A DNA stretch of 64,000 bases from Macrothele yani (GCA_039090855.1 CM077016.1:52223436-52287435), one strand, 5' to 3'; positions 21,929 to 31,668 are shown, counted from the first letter of the stretch. Made by a program: numbers and translations. The notes: generated by a model not told the origin, from the sequence alone.

Positions 21929-22616
21929 TATATTTGGAATACAGACCAGTCTAAATTCGAGTACGAAATGACATCAGCCAGAAAACTGTCGACATAAAAG
22001 TGAACATGACACAGCACCAATTGTGCAATCCTCAAATGCTACAACACATTCATATACAATTCAAGTTCATATGTCATGTCATGGAATGCTTGGGTCGAAA
22101 CTCCTCATTTGCTTTCAAGAAGCAGGCGGAGAATTTGGACCTCGGGTTGCAGCAGCGATTGGTAATAACACACCCCAAAATATTTATGTTACAGCCATAG
22201 TAGTTCTGGCAAATTAACTAAAGGTATTGTGAGAGAATGGCTGGATAACGTTTTTCAACATGATCTCCATGTTAATTCCCTTCTATTGATCGACTCATGG
22301 ACAGGACAGACAGACCAACGCATTTATGCGAATGCAAAAAAGGATACGAATTTCATTATTGACTTAATACCTCCGAAGACAACACGCTTTCGCCAACCAC
22401 TTGACGTTTACTTCTTTAGACAATATAAAATACTGGCAAGAAGAATTCAAGGCATTTTAAGGACCCAATATCTGGCAAACGAAACAAACACTAAATTAAC
22501 TGATCGATTATTTCTCATGAAAATGCATTCCATAATCTGTAACCAGATTTCAGCCCCGGCTTTGACATGCGCATGTTCGCCTGGCAAAAATCAGGATATT
22601 CAACGTAGAGGCAGAT

Positions 22617-22925
22617 AGCCCGCTTTTAAAATGCTAATCTGCTGCAGCTCAATATTGGTTTGCAACAATGCCATGAGGAAGGAAGTCCACAGTATCCGTC
22701 ATCTTCTTGTAGGATTTCCGTCCACAGTGAGTGGAGTTTAGGTCCAAGCCACCTACAGCGAGTTCGCCTTTTGGGCAGGACACAGAAACGGAAGGAATGA
22801 GAGCAAGTCTAGCGACTTTGACAGAACAGTTTGTAGTGAGATTAGAGTACAGTAGATGGCGCCACCGTACGAGTACGATGCTGCACGTAGAGGGGTGGGA
22901 TAATTTCAGGGGGGGGGGGGGCATA
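22617..22925. other. spacer, nothing recognised
   Basis: Follows the pogo-like pseudogene and ends in a run of G's near 22910-22920. No gene supported. Confidence 0.35.
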
Positions 22926-23107
22926 GGAAAGGATACCCATTTAACCAGTGGGTCCAACCTGGGGGCCGTCCCTTAACGTGCTCGTCCGATGCACGGCGGA
23001 TATTCAGCGATTGTTAGTAAATCACACCATATCCGAAAGATCAGCCCAGGTTCGAACCTGAGGACCTTGCAATGATAGTCTGACTCGCTAACCACTAAGC
23101 CAACCAT
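22926..23107 (-). mobile_element. tRNA-derived SINE-like sequence, second type
   Basis: On the minus strand GGTTGGCTTAGTGGTTAGCG (A-box-like) and CAGGTTCGAACCTGGGC (B box with flanking T-stem) lie 40 bp apart, followed by an unrelated tail toward 22926. Sequence differs from the main SINE family. The acceptor stem does not pair, so a functional tRNA is unlikely. Confidence 0.5.
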
Positions 23108-23414
23108 GAGGAAGGTTGTACTTCCGTTTCTTTTATACGATGTGCATATTGTTCTATATTTGCTTGTTTTAATCATTTCATTGTACAGCCCCGTTATCAC
23201 TTTGACGAATAATGCAATAATTCAATTACAGTTCATTTCCGTATCTCGAGTTATAATTTTTTATTGCCACCAAACAGCACATACACTTCTAAATCCATAT
23301 GTACCAACACACCTTTTCTTGGGACAAGACACGCAACTGTCATTCAGGCTACAAATCAGTATGACTAACTGCACAAGCGCGCATTTTCGACTATCAAATC
23401 CACGAGGTGGTGGT

Positions 23415-23750
23415 CAATAGAAAAACTCAAAACCCGCGTACTGGGCGCTAGTGCTTTTCTGCTCCTGACGCAGAAAACTGATTAACTTGCTTCCGAAACA
23501 TCTGTTGAGCTTTGCCTCAATTTTTATGGTATTTAAACAAGGTTTTTTTGACACGTCTATTGGACAGATCGGTGTTTTAGCCTTTAATAACAGCAAGACA
23601 ATGACACTTTCGTCGACACTTGAAACTTGAATAACTCCGCATGCGCGCATTTGCGCATGAAAACCCGCCAGGGTTACACTTAAGACATGGGTCTGAACCT
23701 ATTTTGTCACTAAAATAGGAGGGATTGCTATAGGGACCTTCCCTTGTAAG
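23415..23750. repeat. interspersed repeat X, unsplit copy
   Basis: Inverted relative to the split copy at 14632-14766 plus 16125-16290. Contains the GCGGGTTTTCATGCGC-type and GAGGCAAAGCTCAACAG-type words of that copy on its minus strand. Confidence 0.75.
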
Positions 23751-23917
23751 ATCGTAATATTGCCATTTACGAAAACGATGAAACAATTCAATGTTGATGA
23801 CATGTTTCCCAACGAAATCCATTGTTTATACACTATCTACCAACTAGTAATTGGACACCCTGCAATTGACGATATCTGCGGTCCTGATATACGTCACTGC
23901 CGCCGCCGTTAAATATC

Positions 23918-24796
23918 GTGTGGGAAACAACAACACAACCAGTCGCATGCAGGATGCCACGCAGTTCGGACCTCTCTGATTTCGAGAAAGGTGTAATCGT
24001 CGGGTATCACAGAAATTGCCGATCCACACGTGACATATCCAGCGAGTTGGAGTACCCAAAATCGACAGTGGTCTACGCGATTGGCAAGTGGAAGATGAGA
24101 AGTGACTGTCGGAATATCGTGTGGGAAACAACAACACAACCAGTCGCATGCAGGATGCCACGCAGTTCGGACCTCTCTGATTTCGAGAAAGGTGTAATCG
24201 TCGGGTATCACAGAAATTGCCGATCCACACGTGACATATCCAGCGAGTTGGAGTACCCAAAATCGACAGTGGTCTACGCGATTGGCAAGTGGAAGATGAG
24301 AAGTGACTGTCGGAATGTGCCCCGACCCGGCAGACCCACAAAACTGGGAGTTAGAGACCGACGGGTGCTGGCCAGAGAAATTCGGAAGAACCGCATCAAA
24401 TCGATGGGCCACATCCGCGAAAAGTTTCAACAGGCATCCGGGAGTGTTCTTTCGATGAATACTATCAGTAAGGAAGCCCATCTGCTTGGTTATCATGGAC
24501 GTGCTGCCGCTCACAAGCCTTTGATCACCAAGTCCAATAGCGCTGCTCGGCTAACGTGGTGCAAAGAACGTCGACAGTGGACCGTTGAACAGTGGAAACA
24601 GGTTATCTGGAGCGAAGAATCAAGGTTCACCCTCTACCGTTCGGATGGCAGGGTCTGGGTTTGGCGTCTGCCTGGAGAACGCCTCCTGCCGGAATGTATT
24701 GTGCCAACTGTGAAGTTCGGCGGCAGTGGAATTATGCTATGGGGTGTTTCTCCTGGTATGGCACGGAACCCTTGGTCGCAATTCCTGGTAGACTGA
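23918..24796 (+). pseudogene. Tc1 transposase N-terminal and first catalytic part, HTH duplicated
   Basis: The natural start is probably MPRSSDLSDFEKGVIVG, a paired-like HTH that binds the TIRs. Here 67 codons (WETTTQ...CRNIV) are repeated perfectly, giving two HTH units. GRPTKL (GRPR-like hook), the second HTH (IKSMGHIREKFQ...VLSMNTISKEAHLLG) and QWKQVIWSEESRF follow. The first catalytic Asp, normally in SDES, is Glu here. A one-base loss in TGGGGTGTT near 24742 shifts the frame out of the WGCFSWYG motif, so it ends at 24796. Confidence 0.88.
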
Positions 24797-25155
24797 ACGC
24801 CGAGACCTACTGCACCATTTTGGATGACCATGCGCTTCCTACGTTGTGGCAGTTTTACGGGGTGTATCCATGTTACTTTCAGGATGACAACGCCACCTGT
24901 CAAGTTGCGAGGTCCACCATGGATTGGTATGGTGACAATGGGGTTAATCGAATGGACTGGCCTGCGCAGAGCCCGGACCGTAACCCTATCGAGCACCTCT
25001 GGGACGAGTTGGAGCGTCGACTGAAGGGGTGCCCCCACCGTCCGAAATCGGTGAAGGAACTGACCTGTATTCTCCAAGCAGAGTGGAGAATACAGGTCAG
25101 TTCTCCAAGCAGAGTGGAAGAAAATACCGCTAGCTGTCGTACAACGCCTGGTTGA
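24592..25155 (+). pseudogene. Tc1 transposase C-terminal catalytic part
   Basis: From about 24742 this frame gives [33 protein letters not shown] (second catalytic Asp), [21 protein letters not shown] (third acidic residue, Glu, in the DD34E spacing) and SVKELTCILQAEW. A 31-bp insertion at 25087-25117 then shifts the frame and the end is lost. The product in an intact element would be about 340 residues. Confidence 0.85.
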
Positions 25156-25398
25156 GAGTATGCCCCGGAGAGTCGCAGCTGTAATCGCCGCTCGTGGAGG
25201 CTCCACCAACTACTGAAGGTAAATAAACTTAGTTTTCCTTTGCTATCACAGGTGTCTAATTACTTGTTGGTAGATAGTGTATAACGTACAAAGGTCATCC
25301 TGAAAGTAATGCCCGTCCCACATAAGATTTTTATTTGTAGCAGCAAAAATGTGAAACTTGGTGGCAGTATACTTGGACATACTGTTAATAACGATAGC

Positions 25399-25785
25399 CT
25401 ATTCAAAGTATTGTTCATCACTTTCTATACATTTCCGCCATCTTTGAACCCATTGGGAAAATTCATTTTGGAAAAATTCCTGAGGCTGTCGTTTTACCCA
25501 TGAGTTCACAGCCAGTTTAACATCTGTCACATCGTCGAAACGTTCCCCACGAAGGGTGTTTTTCAAAGGGACAGACAGGAAAAGTCTGAGGGAGCCAAAT
25601 CTAAGAGTGTAGGATATTCCCCGTCCACACCATTTTGGCAATATCCGGTGAAGTCTCCATTGAGGTGTGGAGACGTACGTTGTCATGGTGTAAAACAACA
25701 TTATGAAGTGGAATGTCACTTCTTTTCCTTCTGACAGCTTCTTCAATGTCTTTACATAGTGAGCACTGTTTATTGTTGCATCCCG
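25399..25785 (-). pseudogene. mariner transposase C-terminal part
   Basis: On the minus strand LERDATINSAHYVKTLKKLSEGKE, then a frameshifted stretch where the HDNA catalytic motif should be, then PLKNTLRGERFDDV, AVNSWVKRQPQEFFQNEF and VQRWRKCIESDEQYFE. This is the C-terminal third of a DD34D mariner transposase; the second and third catalytic Asp regions are destroyed by frameshifts. Confidence 0.8.
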
Positions 25786-25799
25786 TTCAAGGAAATCAG

Positions 25800-26254
25800 A
25801 ATCGGACTACGGCCATCTAGTTTACGAACAAACCGCCGTGAGGAAATTATACTTGCGCGTCTGCGCATTGTCGTTTCATCCGCCGCTTCTTGCTGTGTGG
25901 CGATACTGCCCCGATGTGTGAGACGAGCAATTGCTGACTCACTGTCACTCATGTTCTATGTTCGTTTCCGCGATCATCGCTTTCTTCCTTTACGTTCCCA
26001 TTTGTTAGAAGACAGCGCCGCCACGCTGCAAAGGATCTTGGGTGACCAATGTGATACATCCTCCGTCTTTTCGTTTTTAAAACATTGCCTTTTTTTTAAA
26101 CTTATCTAGCTTTTAAAGTTTTCATCTTTCAGTTTTACCTCATCAGCCTGTTTTTAACTCTTATACCACGCTTTCTTTCTCTGATGGTCTTGTGTCTAGC
26201 GCTCTTTGCCCAAACGTGGCCCTTACGCCATAAAAATCAACAAACTAACCAACC
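25800..26254 (+). mobile_element. LINE 3'-end insertion A (plus orientation)
   Basis: Flanked by the 11-bp TSD AAGGAAATCAG (25789-25799, 26255-26265). The sequence matches the last part of insertion B in the opposite orientation: RFLLCGDTAPMCE-like codons, HVLC, then a 3' UTR ending TTGCCC..ACGCCATAAA and an (AACC)n-type tail. Extremely 5'-truncated. Confidence 0.88.
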
Positions 26255-26283
26255 AAGGAAATCAGTCAAAATGGCACCACGTG

Positions 26284-27215
26284 GTTGGTTGGTTGGTTGA
26301 TTGAGTTTAATGGCGCAAGGGCCATGGTTGGCCAAAGAGCGCCAAACAGGCTGATGCGGTAAAAATGAAATATGACAGTGAACAAGGTAAAATCTAGACG
26401 AGTTTAAAAAAGGCAATTACCTGTAAAAATGAAAACACTGCTCTTGTGTCGCAGGCTTCGCCGATAATAGTTTGCAGCGTAGCTGCTCTTTCGTCCAACA
26501 AATGAGAATGAAAATAACGAAAACGATGATCACAAAAACGAACACAGGTACACAAAACATGAAGGACGGTGAGACGACATTGGCACGCCTCACACATCGG
26601 GGCACTGTCGCCACACAGCAAAAAGCGGTGAGTAAAACGACAGTGCCCAATGCGGAGACGTGCAAGAACAACTTCCTCACGACGGTTCTTCCGCAAACTA
26701 GACTTCCATAGTCCGATCCGTGGTTTGATAGAATGCAGCTTATTGCTGCCCTGCTGAGACCACAGGGACTGCCACTCGTCCAGGAGAAATGTCCGGATCA
26801 AAGGTCGAAAATCGCGGAAACACAGTGGCAGCCGAGCTGGCGACATGGAGGAAACAGACCTGGCAGAGAGATCTGCCAGCTCGTTACCCCGGATCCCAAC
26901 ATGGCCAGAAACCCAACAGAAACGGACCAGGAAGCCATCACCCTCCAAAGTTCCAAGAAGACGACGGACATCACGGATGACAGGTGAGTCCGTGTCCTCT
27001 GGAGAAGAAAGGACTTGGAGGACGGGCTGGGAATCGGAGCAAATCAGAGCGCGACGATGAGGTCTAGACTGTATGTGACACAAAGCGAGGTGTACCGCAC
27101 GCATCTCTGCCGAAAAGACGGTGGATTCAGGCGGAAGCCTCTCAGCATGGGAGGCTTCGCCACACACAAAAGCGGATCCAACGACATCCCCGGACCTCGA
27201 GCCATCGGTGAACAC
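26284..27215 (-). mobile_element. LINE 3'-end insertion B (minus orientation)
   Basis: Flanked by the 11-bp TSD GGCACCACGTG (26273-26283, 27216-27226). The 3' end on the minus strand is (CCAA)n after GCGCCATTAAACTCAATC. It carries an RNase H domain and so belongs to an RNase H-bearing LINE group such as the I/R1/Jockey-related lineages; the exact clade is not determined. Confidence 0.88.
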
Positions 27216-27674
27216 GGCACCACGTGTGTCCCAGAAAATTATCACCACCACTTCCCCTGCGAAATGAATTGTTTTCACCTTTTTCTGTCGAGGTGAAGAT
27301 GTGCGGTGCCATTCCATTGACGCAAGTTTTATTTCTGGGTATGAAAAGAACACCCAGGTTTCATCGCCCGTCACAACATTAGAGCAAAATATCTCACCCT
27401 CTCTCTCATAACAGTCCAAGAGGTTCCGTCGACGGGTTAGGTTTCTTGGGATCCACTTTGAAAAAATTTTCCTGTAGCCCAGATCCCTAATTAATGTTTC
27501 CATAGCACTATGATCACAATGAATTGCATTACACAACTCCTGTATGGTGACACGACGATCAGCCGTGATGAGGTCTTTCACTCGTTGCCTGTTGGCATCT
27601 GTCACTGCAGTTGCGGGTCTTCCACTCAGTTGTTCATCCGACACTGAATTTTCTCCCTCTCGAAAACTCTTCAT
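26394..27674 (-). pseudogene. chimeric open frame: mariner transposase N-part fused to LINE RNase H
   Basis: 426 codons are open only by chance of insertion. Residues 1 to about 150 are mariner: KDLITADRRVTIQELC (HTH), VVTGDETWVFFSYPEIK (first catalytic Asp), then FWDTRGA. The frame then crosses the LINE boundary at 27215 into VFTDGSRSG (RNase H Asp), TVFSAEMRAVHLAL (Glu), ALICSDSQPVLQ (Asp) and WVSGHVGIRGNELADLSA (His and Asp). A CxxC...H...C zinc-binding tail follows, with MCEACQCRLTVLHVLC. The LINE part ends at its natural stop 26394. There is no evidence this fusion is expressed; both parent proteins are incomplete. Confidence 0.85.
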
Positions 27675-27810
27675 CCATATTCCGACATTACTGACGTCGA
27701 TTGTGGCAACTCCTTACCCCCACCAGGTGTCTTCTGTGGATTTCTGGAGCCTCGCATCCCTCTTTTCCCTAGAATTCAATTACGGCTCGCTGCTTTTCTT
27801 TGTCATTCAT
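27227..27810 (-). pseudogene. mariner transposase N-terminal region
   Basis: From MNDKEKQRAVIEF near 27810, with a stop soon after, through EKRDARLQKSTED, MKSFREGENSVSDEQLSGRPATAV, to the TGDETW motif. It joins the chimeric frame at 27674 and gives the DNA-binding half of the interrupted mariner. Confidence 0.75.
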
Positions 27811-27970
27811 GACCTTTATTTCAGATTCTGAAAAAAAATGTGCTCCCACATTGGTAACATATGGTACATGTCAGTGCAGTTTCATTAAAATCATCGGTCT
27901 CGCATGATAATCACAATTACTTTACTTTTCTTGTCGACTTAAGTTTCTTTTGCGCTTCAGCCCTGCTTCT

Positions 27971-27975
<5 letters not shown>

Positions 27976-28006
<31 letters not shown>
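27976..28006. repeat. poly(T) tract
   Basis: About 30 consecutive T's following a TTCCTC stretch. No SINE or LINE body is attached that I can recognise. Confidence 0.85.
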
Positions 28007-28008
<2 letters not shown>

Positions 28009-28047
28009 GCTTTCCAACAGTAGGTTGAAGTAGCGTACATGCTCCAG

Positions 28048-28410
28048 CATTGTCAGTCTGTCTGCCCGCACGATAACTCGCGTAAAAATAAGCAGATTTC
28101 GATGAAATTTTAGTATGTGGTAGGCGACAACCTGGGGACGAACCCTATTGAAAACGGGTGAAATGCGGTCAAAGGTCAGGACATAGGAGCGGAATCCATT
28201 CCATCGCCCTTATGCGTCATAACTTACGTAAAAATGCTTCGGTTGCGATTGAACTTTTGTATGTTGTTTCGGAGGTATACTGAACCGCTTCTGTTTAATA
28301 TCAACGATATGGGGTCAAAGGTCAGGGCAGAGAATCGAGATTTATTTCACAGCCATTATCCTCATAACTTGAGTAATGATTTCTGGTATGTTGCAAAGCG
28401 TATCACAATC
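28048..28410. repeat. 2.5-copy tandem repeat, 146-bp period
   Basis: ATAACT..CGTAAAAAT recurs at 28073 and 28219, and ATAACTTGAGTAATGAT at 28364, each followed by GATG/GATT and GTATGTTG-type words; GGTCAAAGGTCAGG recurs between them. This resembles interspersed arthropod repeats that start CTGTCTGCCC. Confidence 0.7.
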
Positions 28411-28440
28411 AATGATTAGCACGATTTTACTAACTTTTTT

Positions 28441-29161
28441 AGTTAAGGTCCACGTCTCTGCTCCGTACGTAAGCACTGGAAGGGTGCAGCGCTGGATTAA
28501 AGCCTTAGTGGGCTCCTAGGCTAAGACATTTGTGTGGGCCCCACGGCATCTGAATGGGCCCCCAAAGAACTTACGACGGAGAACTATTATGAAGTCCGCT
28601 AAAACACAAAACTGTAACTACTAAATTATCTGCAGAGTTTTCATAATAAGTCCCTATTTTTCATTATTCTCACAAGAACACGAGTTAAAAGCTTAAAAAT
28701 TCTTAGATTTTGTCATGGATTTTCTAATCATTTAGCATTGTATACCTTTCTTAGTTCATCGTTTTTGTTAAACGCAATATGAAGTCAAAGGGGACTTCGA
28801 TCATTAACGGTTCCAAGTGTAAATTGGGAGGGGTTAGTGGATGGTAATAAAAAACCTGAAACTGTCTCGCCCTCACCGCTGACCACAGCGACATGAAATC
28901 TTTACCCCTGGGGAGCCACTGTCTTGAAATCTGTTCGTCTTCTAGCCTCTGTTTCTTACCAAGTGAAAATTATACGAGACAAAAAGTAAAACTATATTGT
29001 AAATCTCTCCGTCTCTCTCGCTTGCCCAGGCATGCGTCTTGGGCCCTTGGTCATGTTGGGCCACAAGGCTATAGCCCCTATAGACTCCCCCATAATCCGG
29101 TCCTGGAAGGGTGCATTGATTAAACACTTTTCTTTTAAGACATAATGGCATATTGCTCTTA
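28441..29161 (-). mobile_element. RTE LINE scrap, split by an hAT MITE
   Basis: 28441-28486 and 29114-29161 together match about 95 bp of the RTE RT C-terminus on the minus strand (AGTTAAGGTCCACGTCTCTG through AAGACATAATGGCATATTGC). The split is caused by the element at 28487-29105. Confidence 0.88.
28487..29105. mobile_element. non-autonomous hAT element with 8-bp TSD
   Basis: Ends read CAGCGCTGGATTAAAGCC and, in reverse complement of the right end, CAGGACCGGATTATGG. The CAG start and the exact 8-bp duplication GAAGGGTG (28479-28486, 29106-29113) are the hAT signature. The uninterrupted RTE sequence supplies the empty site. No transposase encoded. Confidence 0.85.
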
Positions 29162-29737
29162 AAAAATGGCAAAAGGTCATTGATGCTAATGGCCAATAAT
29201 TCGTTGAATAAATGTGTACTGGTTTCCTGCTTGTTCCTGTCTCCTTAAAACTTTTGCATACCCTTAATAGAACATCAGAAATAGTAGGTGCCACACGAGG
29301 AACTGTATCGAACATTACGACTACGTATCAAAACGGTCACAGCGTTGCCTCAAAATATACAAATTGTGAACGCCATACGAAAATGTCAGATTGGGATAGG
29401 GAAACAACGTTGGCACGGATTGTACAACGGAAGCACTAGACCACGGCGCCGTAAACAGCACCAGAGTTGAACACCAATTGGAACGATCCCGTTTACGTCA
29501 TAACAGTTCGTCAAGAACTCCATCGTGCCGGTATTTTTGGCTATGATACAATCCGCAAATCTCCGATTACCAACATCAATGCAGCAAAATCAGAGATGGA
29601 AACGGGTCAAGGGTCATCGGGTCGACAATTTCTTGCGGGCCAAGATGTTCCTGATCAGATTTTATTTCAGCTTTATTTTTGAAAAGAAAAAAAAACTTTA
29701 AAAAACCCTTCAGAAGTCTTCGAAATAATATTTTACA

Positions 29738-30742
29738 GCTGCAGAGTACGATCCAGGAACTTGCTGAGAAGGGTAAAGGAATGAGATTAGAAATGAACTT
29801 TCAAAAGACAAAACTGAAGTACAGTGCTTTTACAAGGGAATGAAGATTTATCAATTGGTGGGGAAAAGCTGGAGATAACAAATTTCTACATTTACATTGG
29901 GCAGCAGATACCAAGCGAGGGTCACATTAACCCTTTAAGCGGGCGATGTAGCTGAACCAAATGGCGCACAAAATTTAATACATCGTGTCTCTCTCCTTTT
30001 CTTAGTTCGTTCTCATTGTCACACCACTTTCAGCAGGTAATCAGTCAGAAAGAATTGGGGTCAATTATTTGAATTATTATACCCATTTGAATAAGAAAGC
30101 TAAGAGAAAAGCAAAGCTTTCTGATGCGCAGATTGACTCCTTCCAGCCACTTTCTACCCACTTCTTAGACAGCAAATATATTCATTTGAGATGCTTTCAG
30201 CCCATCATCCTAACCCCGAGTTAATTCGTTCCAGCCATTAAAAGGGTTAATGAAGAAACTAATTGGCGTTTTTGGAAGAAACAGTACAATTTTTAAGAGC
30301 TATGTGCCACTACGTCTTAAAAAGAAAGTGTTTAATCAGTGCATCCTTTTTCAGTGCTTATGTACAGAGCAGAGACATGGACCTTAACTGAAAAAGACGT
30401 ACAAAGACTGCAGACAGCTGAAAGAAGCATAGAGATGCAGGCTTGTTGTAACCAAGAAAGATAAGGACAGGAACTCGAGGAAAAAGAAAATGACAAGAGC
30501 GGAATACATCATGATCAAGGTAAAATCCCTGAAACGGCAACGGGTTGGACATATTGCCAGAACGGACCACCGATTAACAACTGAAATTTTAGACTGGATT
30601 CAAAGCGACGGGAAAAGATCCAGAAGACCTCGTGGGAGATGGGTGGACGGAGGAGACCGGCTCAAGACCACAGTCCAGTGTTGAAGAAACTTGGGGGAGA
30701 CCTTCAATCCAGCAGATGATTGATAATGATGGACAGTGATGA
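29738..30742 (+). mobile_element. RTE LINE, copy 4, diverged 3' fragment with MITE inside
   Basis: Matches the RTE RT from GCAGAGTA(T/C)GATCCAGGAACTTGC to the end CAGTGATGATA. Frameshifted throughout. Interrupted at TTAA by the 306-bp MITE at 29941-30246. The most decayed of the four main RTE copies. Confidence 0.88.
29941..30246 (-). mobile_element. piggyBac-like MITE, copy A
   Basis: TTAA at both sides (29937-29940, 30247-30250). Ends CCCTTTAAGCGGGCGATGTA and, reversed, CCCTTTTAATGGCTGG. Inserted in RTE sequence that reads CACATTGATGAAG elsewhere. Shorter than, but homologous to, copies B (40638-41107) and C (49706-50530), in the opposite orientation. Confidence 0.9.
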
Positions 30743-31364
30743 TATATTGGAATTTATAGTCCAAAGCGGATTTTTCTGGGTCAGGTCCAATAATGTGACG
30801 GCCGGATCCGGGTCCAATATTTTTGACCCGTTCCCAAATCTGAACAACACGCGAAAGTTGGTTAAAAAGCACATAACTGGGATGATGAAGACTGGCAACG
30901 TGTCTTCTGGTCGGATGAATCTTGCTGCACATGGTTTTCCATCACTAGGATACAGTACGTCTGGCGAAGACCCGCAAAAGCGTACCACCCCGACTGCGAA
31001 ACATAGCGGTAGATTTCTGATGCAGTGGTATGCCGTATCATAGCATTTTTTTCACGTCTGCAACGTGCGAATTCACTCTTGGGGACCACCTGCATCCAAT
31101 GTTACAATCACTGTTCCCTAGGGAACGTCCCCGATTTCAAGTAGATAATGCACTAGTGCATTGTGGGAAATATGTCAATGCTCTAGTTTGCAGAGCATGA
31201 AATACAGCAGTCACCTCAATATCATTGAAAATTTGCGGGAATATGTGGAGCGAAAGTTCAGATCCCACTTTCCGCCTCCAACAACACTGGCACAGTTGGG
31301 ACACATTTTACAGGAAGAATGGTCATAAATTCCAGTATCGTATGTGCATAACTTGTACAAGTCT

Positions 31365-31527
31365 AATACACACTATTGACGAGGATTAGAACATCAAACA
31401 GAAGTCATCGCTCTTTCCACTTTTATAAGCGAGTCACGGAGAAGAATTTTTCCGTGACTCACTTATAAACGTGGAAAGAGCGATGACTTCTGTCTGATGC
31501 TCCTAATCCAAGTCAATAGTGTGTATT
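31365..31527. repeat. fold-back with about 75-bp arms and 12-nt loop
   Basis: Arms 31365-31439 and 31452-31527 are about 90% reverse complementary (CCGTGACTC...GAGCGATGACTTCTGT...AGTGTGTATT). A third partial copy of the arm, in direct orientation, lies at 31742-31800 just after a tRNA-like head. Confidence 0.9.
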
Positions 31528-31668
31528 AATTATTCATTCGCCTCCTAGTTATTTGTTCAGTTGCGGCTTACCATCTTTGGTGAATCCCCAGCATTGTGCG
31601 GGGTTCCAAGAAGCAACTTGCCAAGTGGCTTGGCAGTTAGTCGTATGCGAGTCTGGAGGAATTCGAGG

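Larger units (their letters stand above)
20026..22616 (+). pseudogene. pogo/Tigger-like (CENP-B HTH plus DDE) transposase, split by two insertions
   Basis: The N-terminal exon-like frame (MEKEDEIFASVL...) has an acidic/serine segment (DSDDSSGDHDNDREK, VPSSPEQRKGRRK). After a SINE (20363-20581) a CENP-B-type helix-turn-helix appears: NLKAWAAEAAIKLQLPNFKASD, FVHNLKCKHNIKSRRITKF. After a second insertion (20960-21928) the DDE domain follows: YIWNTDQSKFEYE with the first Asp, then LLIDSWTGQTDQR with the second, then IPPKTTRFRQPLDVYFFRQYK with the third. Removing the mariner-like element and one TA joins ...IGTCNTY to IWNTDQ in frame. Stops remain elsewhere (near 20610 and 20872), so it is dead. 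Such proteins cut and paste DNA or become host DNA-binding proteins. Subfamily is uncertain. Confidence 0.75.
23831..25279 (+). mobile_element. Tc1-family transposon, copy with internal tandem duplication
   Basis: TIRs of about 29 bp start CACTATCTACCAAC and are followed by AATTGGACAC; TA flanks both ends (23829-23830, 25280-25281). Length is 1449 bp; removing a 201-bp perfect duplication and a 31-bp local insertion leaves 1217 bp, matching the other copy (35925-37143, 1219 bp). The transposase is frameshifted. Confidence 0.92.
25289..27815 (-). mobile_element. mariner element interrupted by two LINE 3' ends
   Basis: The left terminus CAAAGGTCATCCTGAAAGTAA (after TA 25287-25288) and minus-strand transposase pieces at both ends mark one mariner. 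It starts at MNDKEKQ near 27810 with stops, VTGDETWVFFSYPE is the first catalytic region, and the C-terminus is VQRWRKCIESDEQYFE near 25400. Two LINE fragments in opposite orientations sit inside, each with its own TSD. The right TIR is not recognisable. The left end is only 9 bp from the end of the neighbouring Tc1. Confidence 0.85.
29255..31340 (+). pseudogene. Tc1-like transposase relic split by RTE copy 4
   Basis: N-part (29255-29600): SEIVGATRGTVSNITTTYQ (HTH), ETTLARIVQRKH, ELHRAGIFGYDTIRKSP. Catalytic part (30862-31340): WDDEDWQRVFWSDES (first Asp, intact SDES), YVWRRP, then RPRFQVDNALVHC (second Asp), and a tail with FRLQQHWHSWDTF-type sequence. Many stops and shifts; the order matches a DD34E Tc1 transposase. 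The two parts flank the RTE fragment. Confidence 0.7.

Noticed and set aside
23909..24514. 201-codon minus-strand frame opposite the duplicated Tc1 HTH
   Set aside because: Antisense shadow that contains the same 67-codon repeat; the plus strand holds the transposase.
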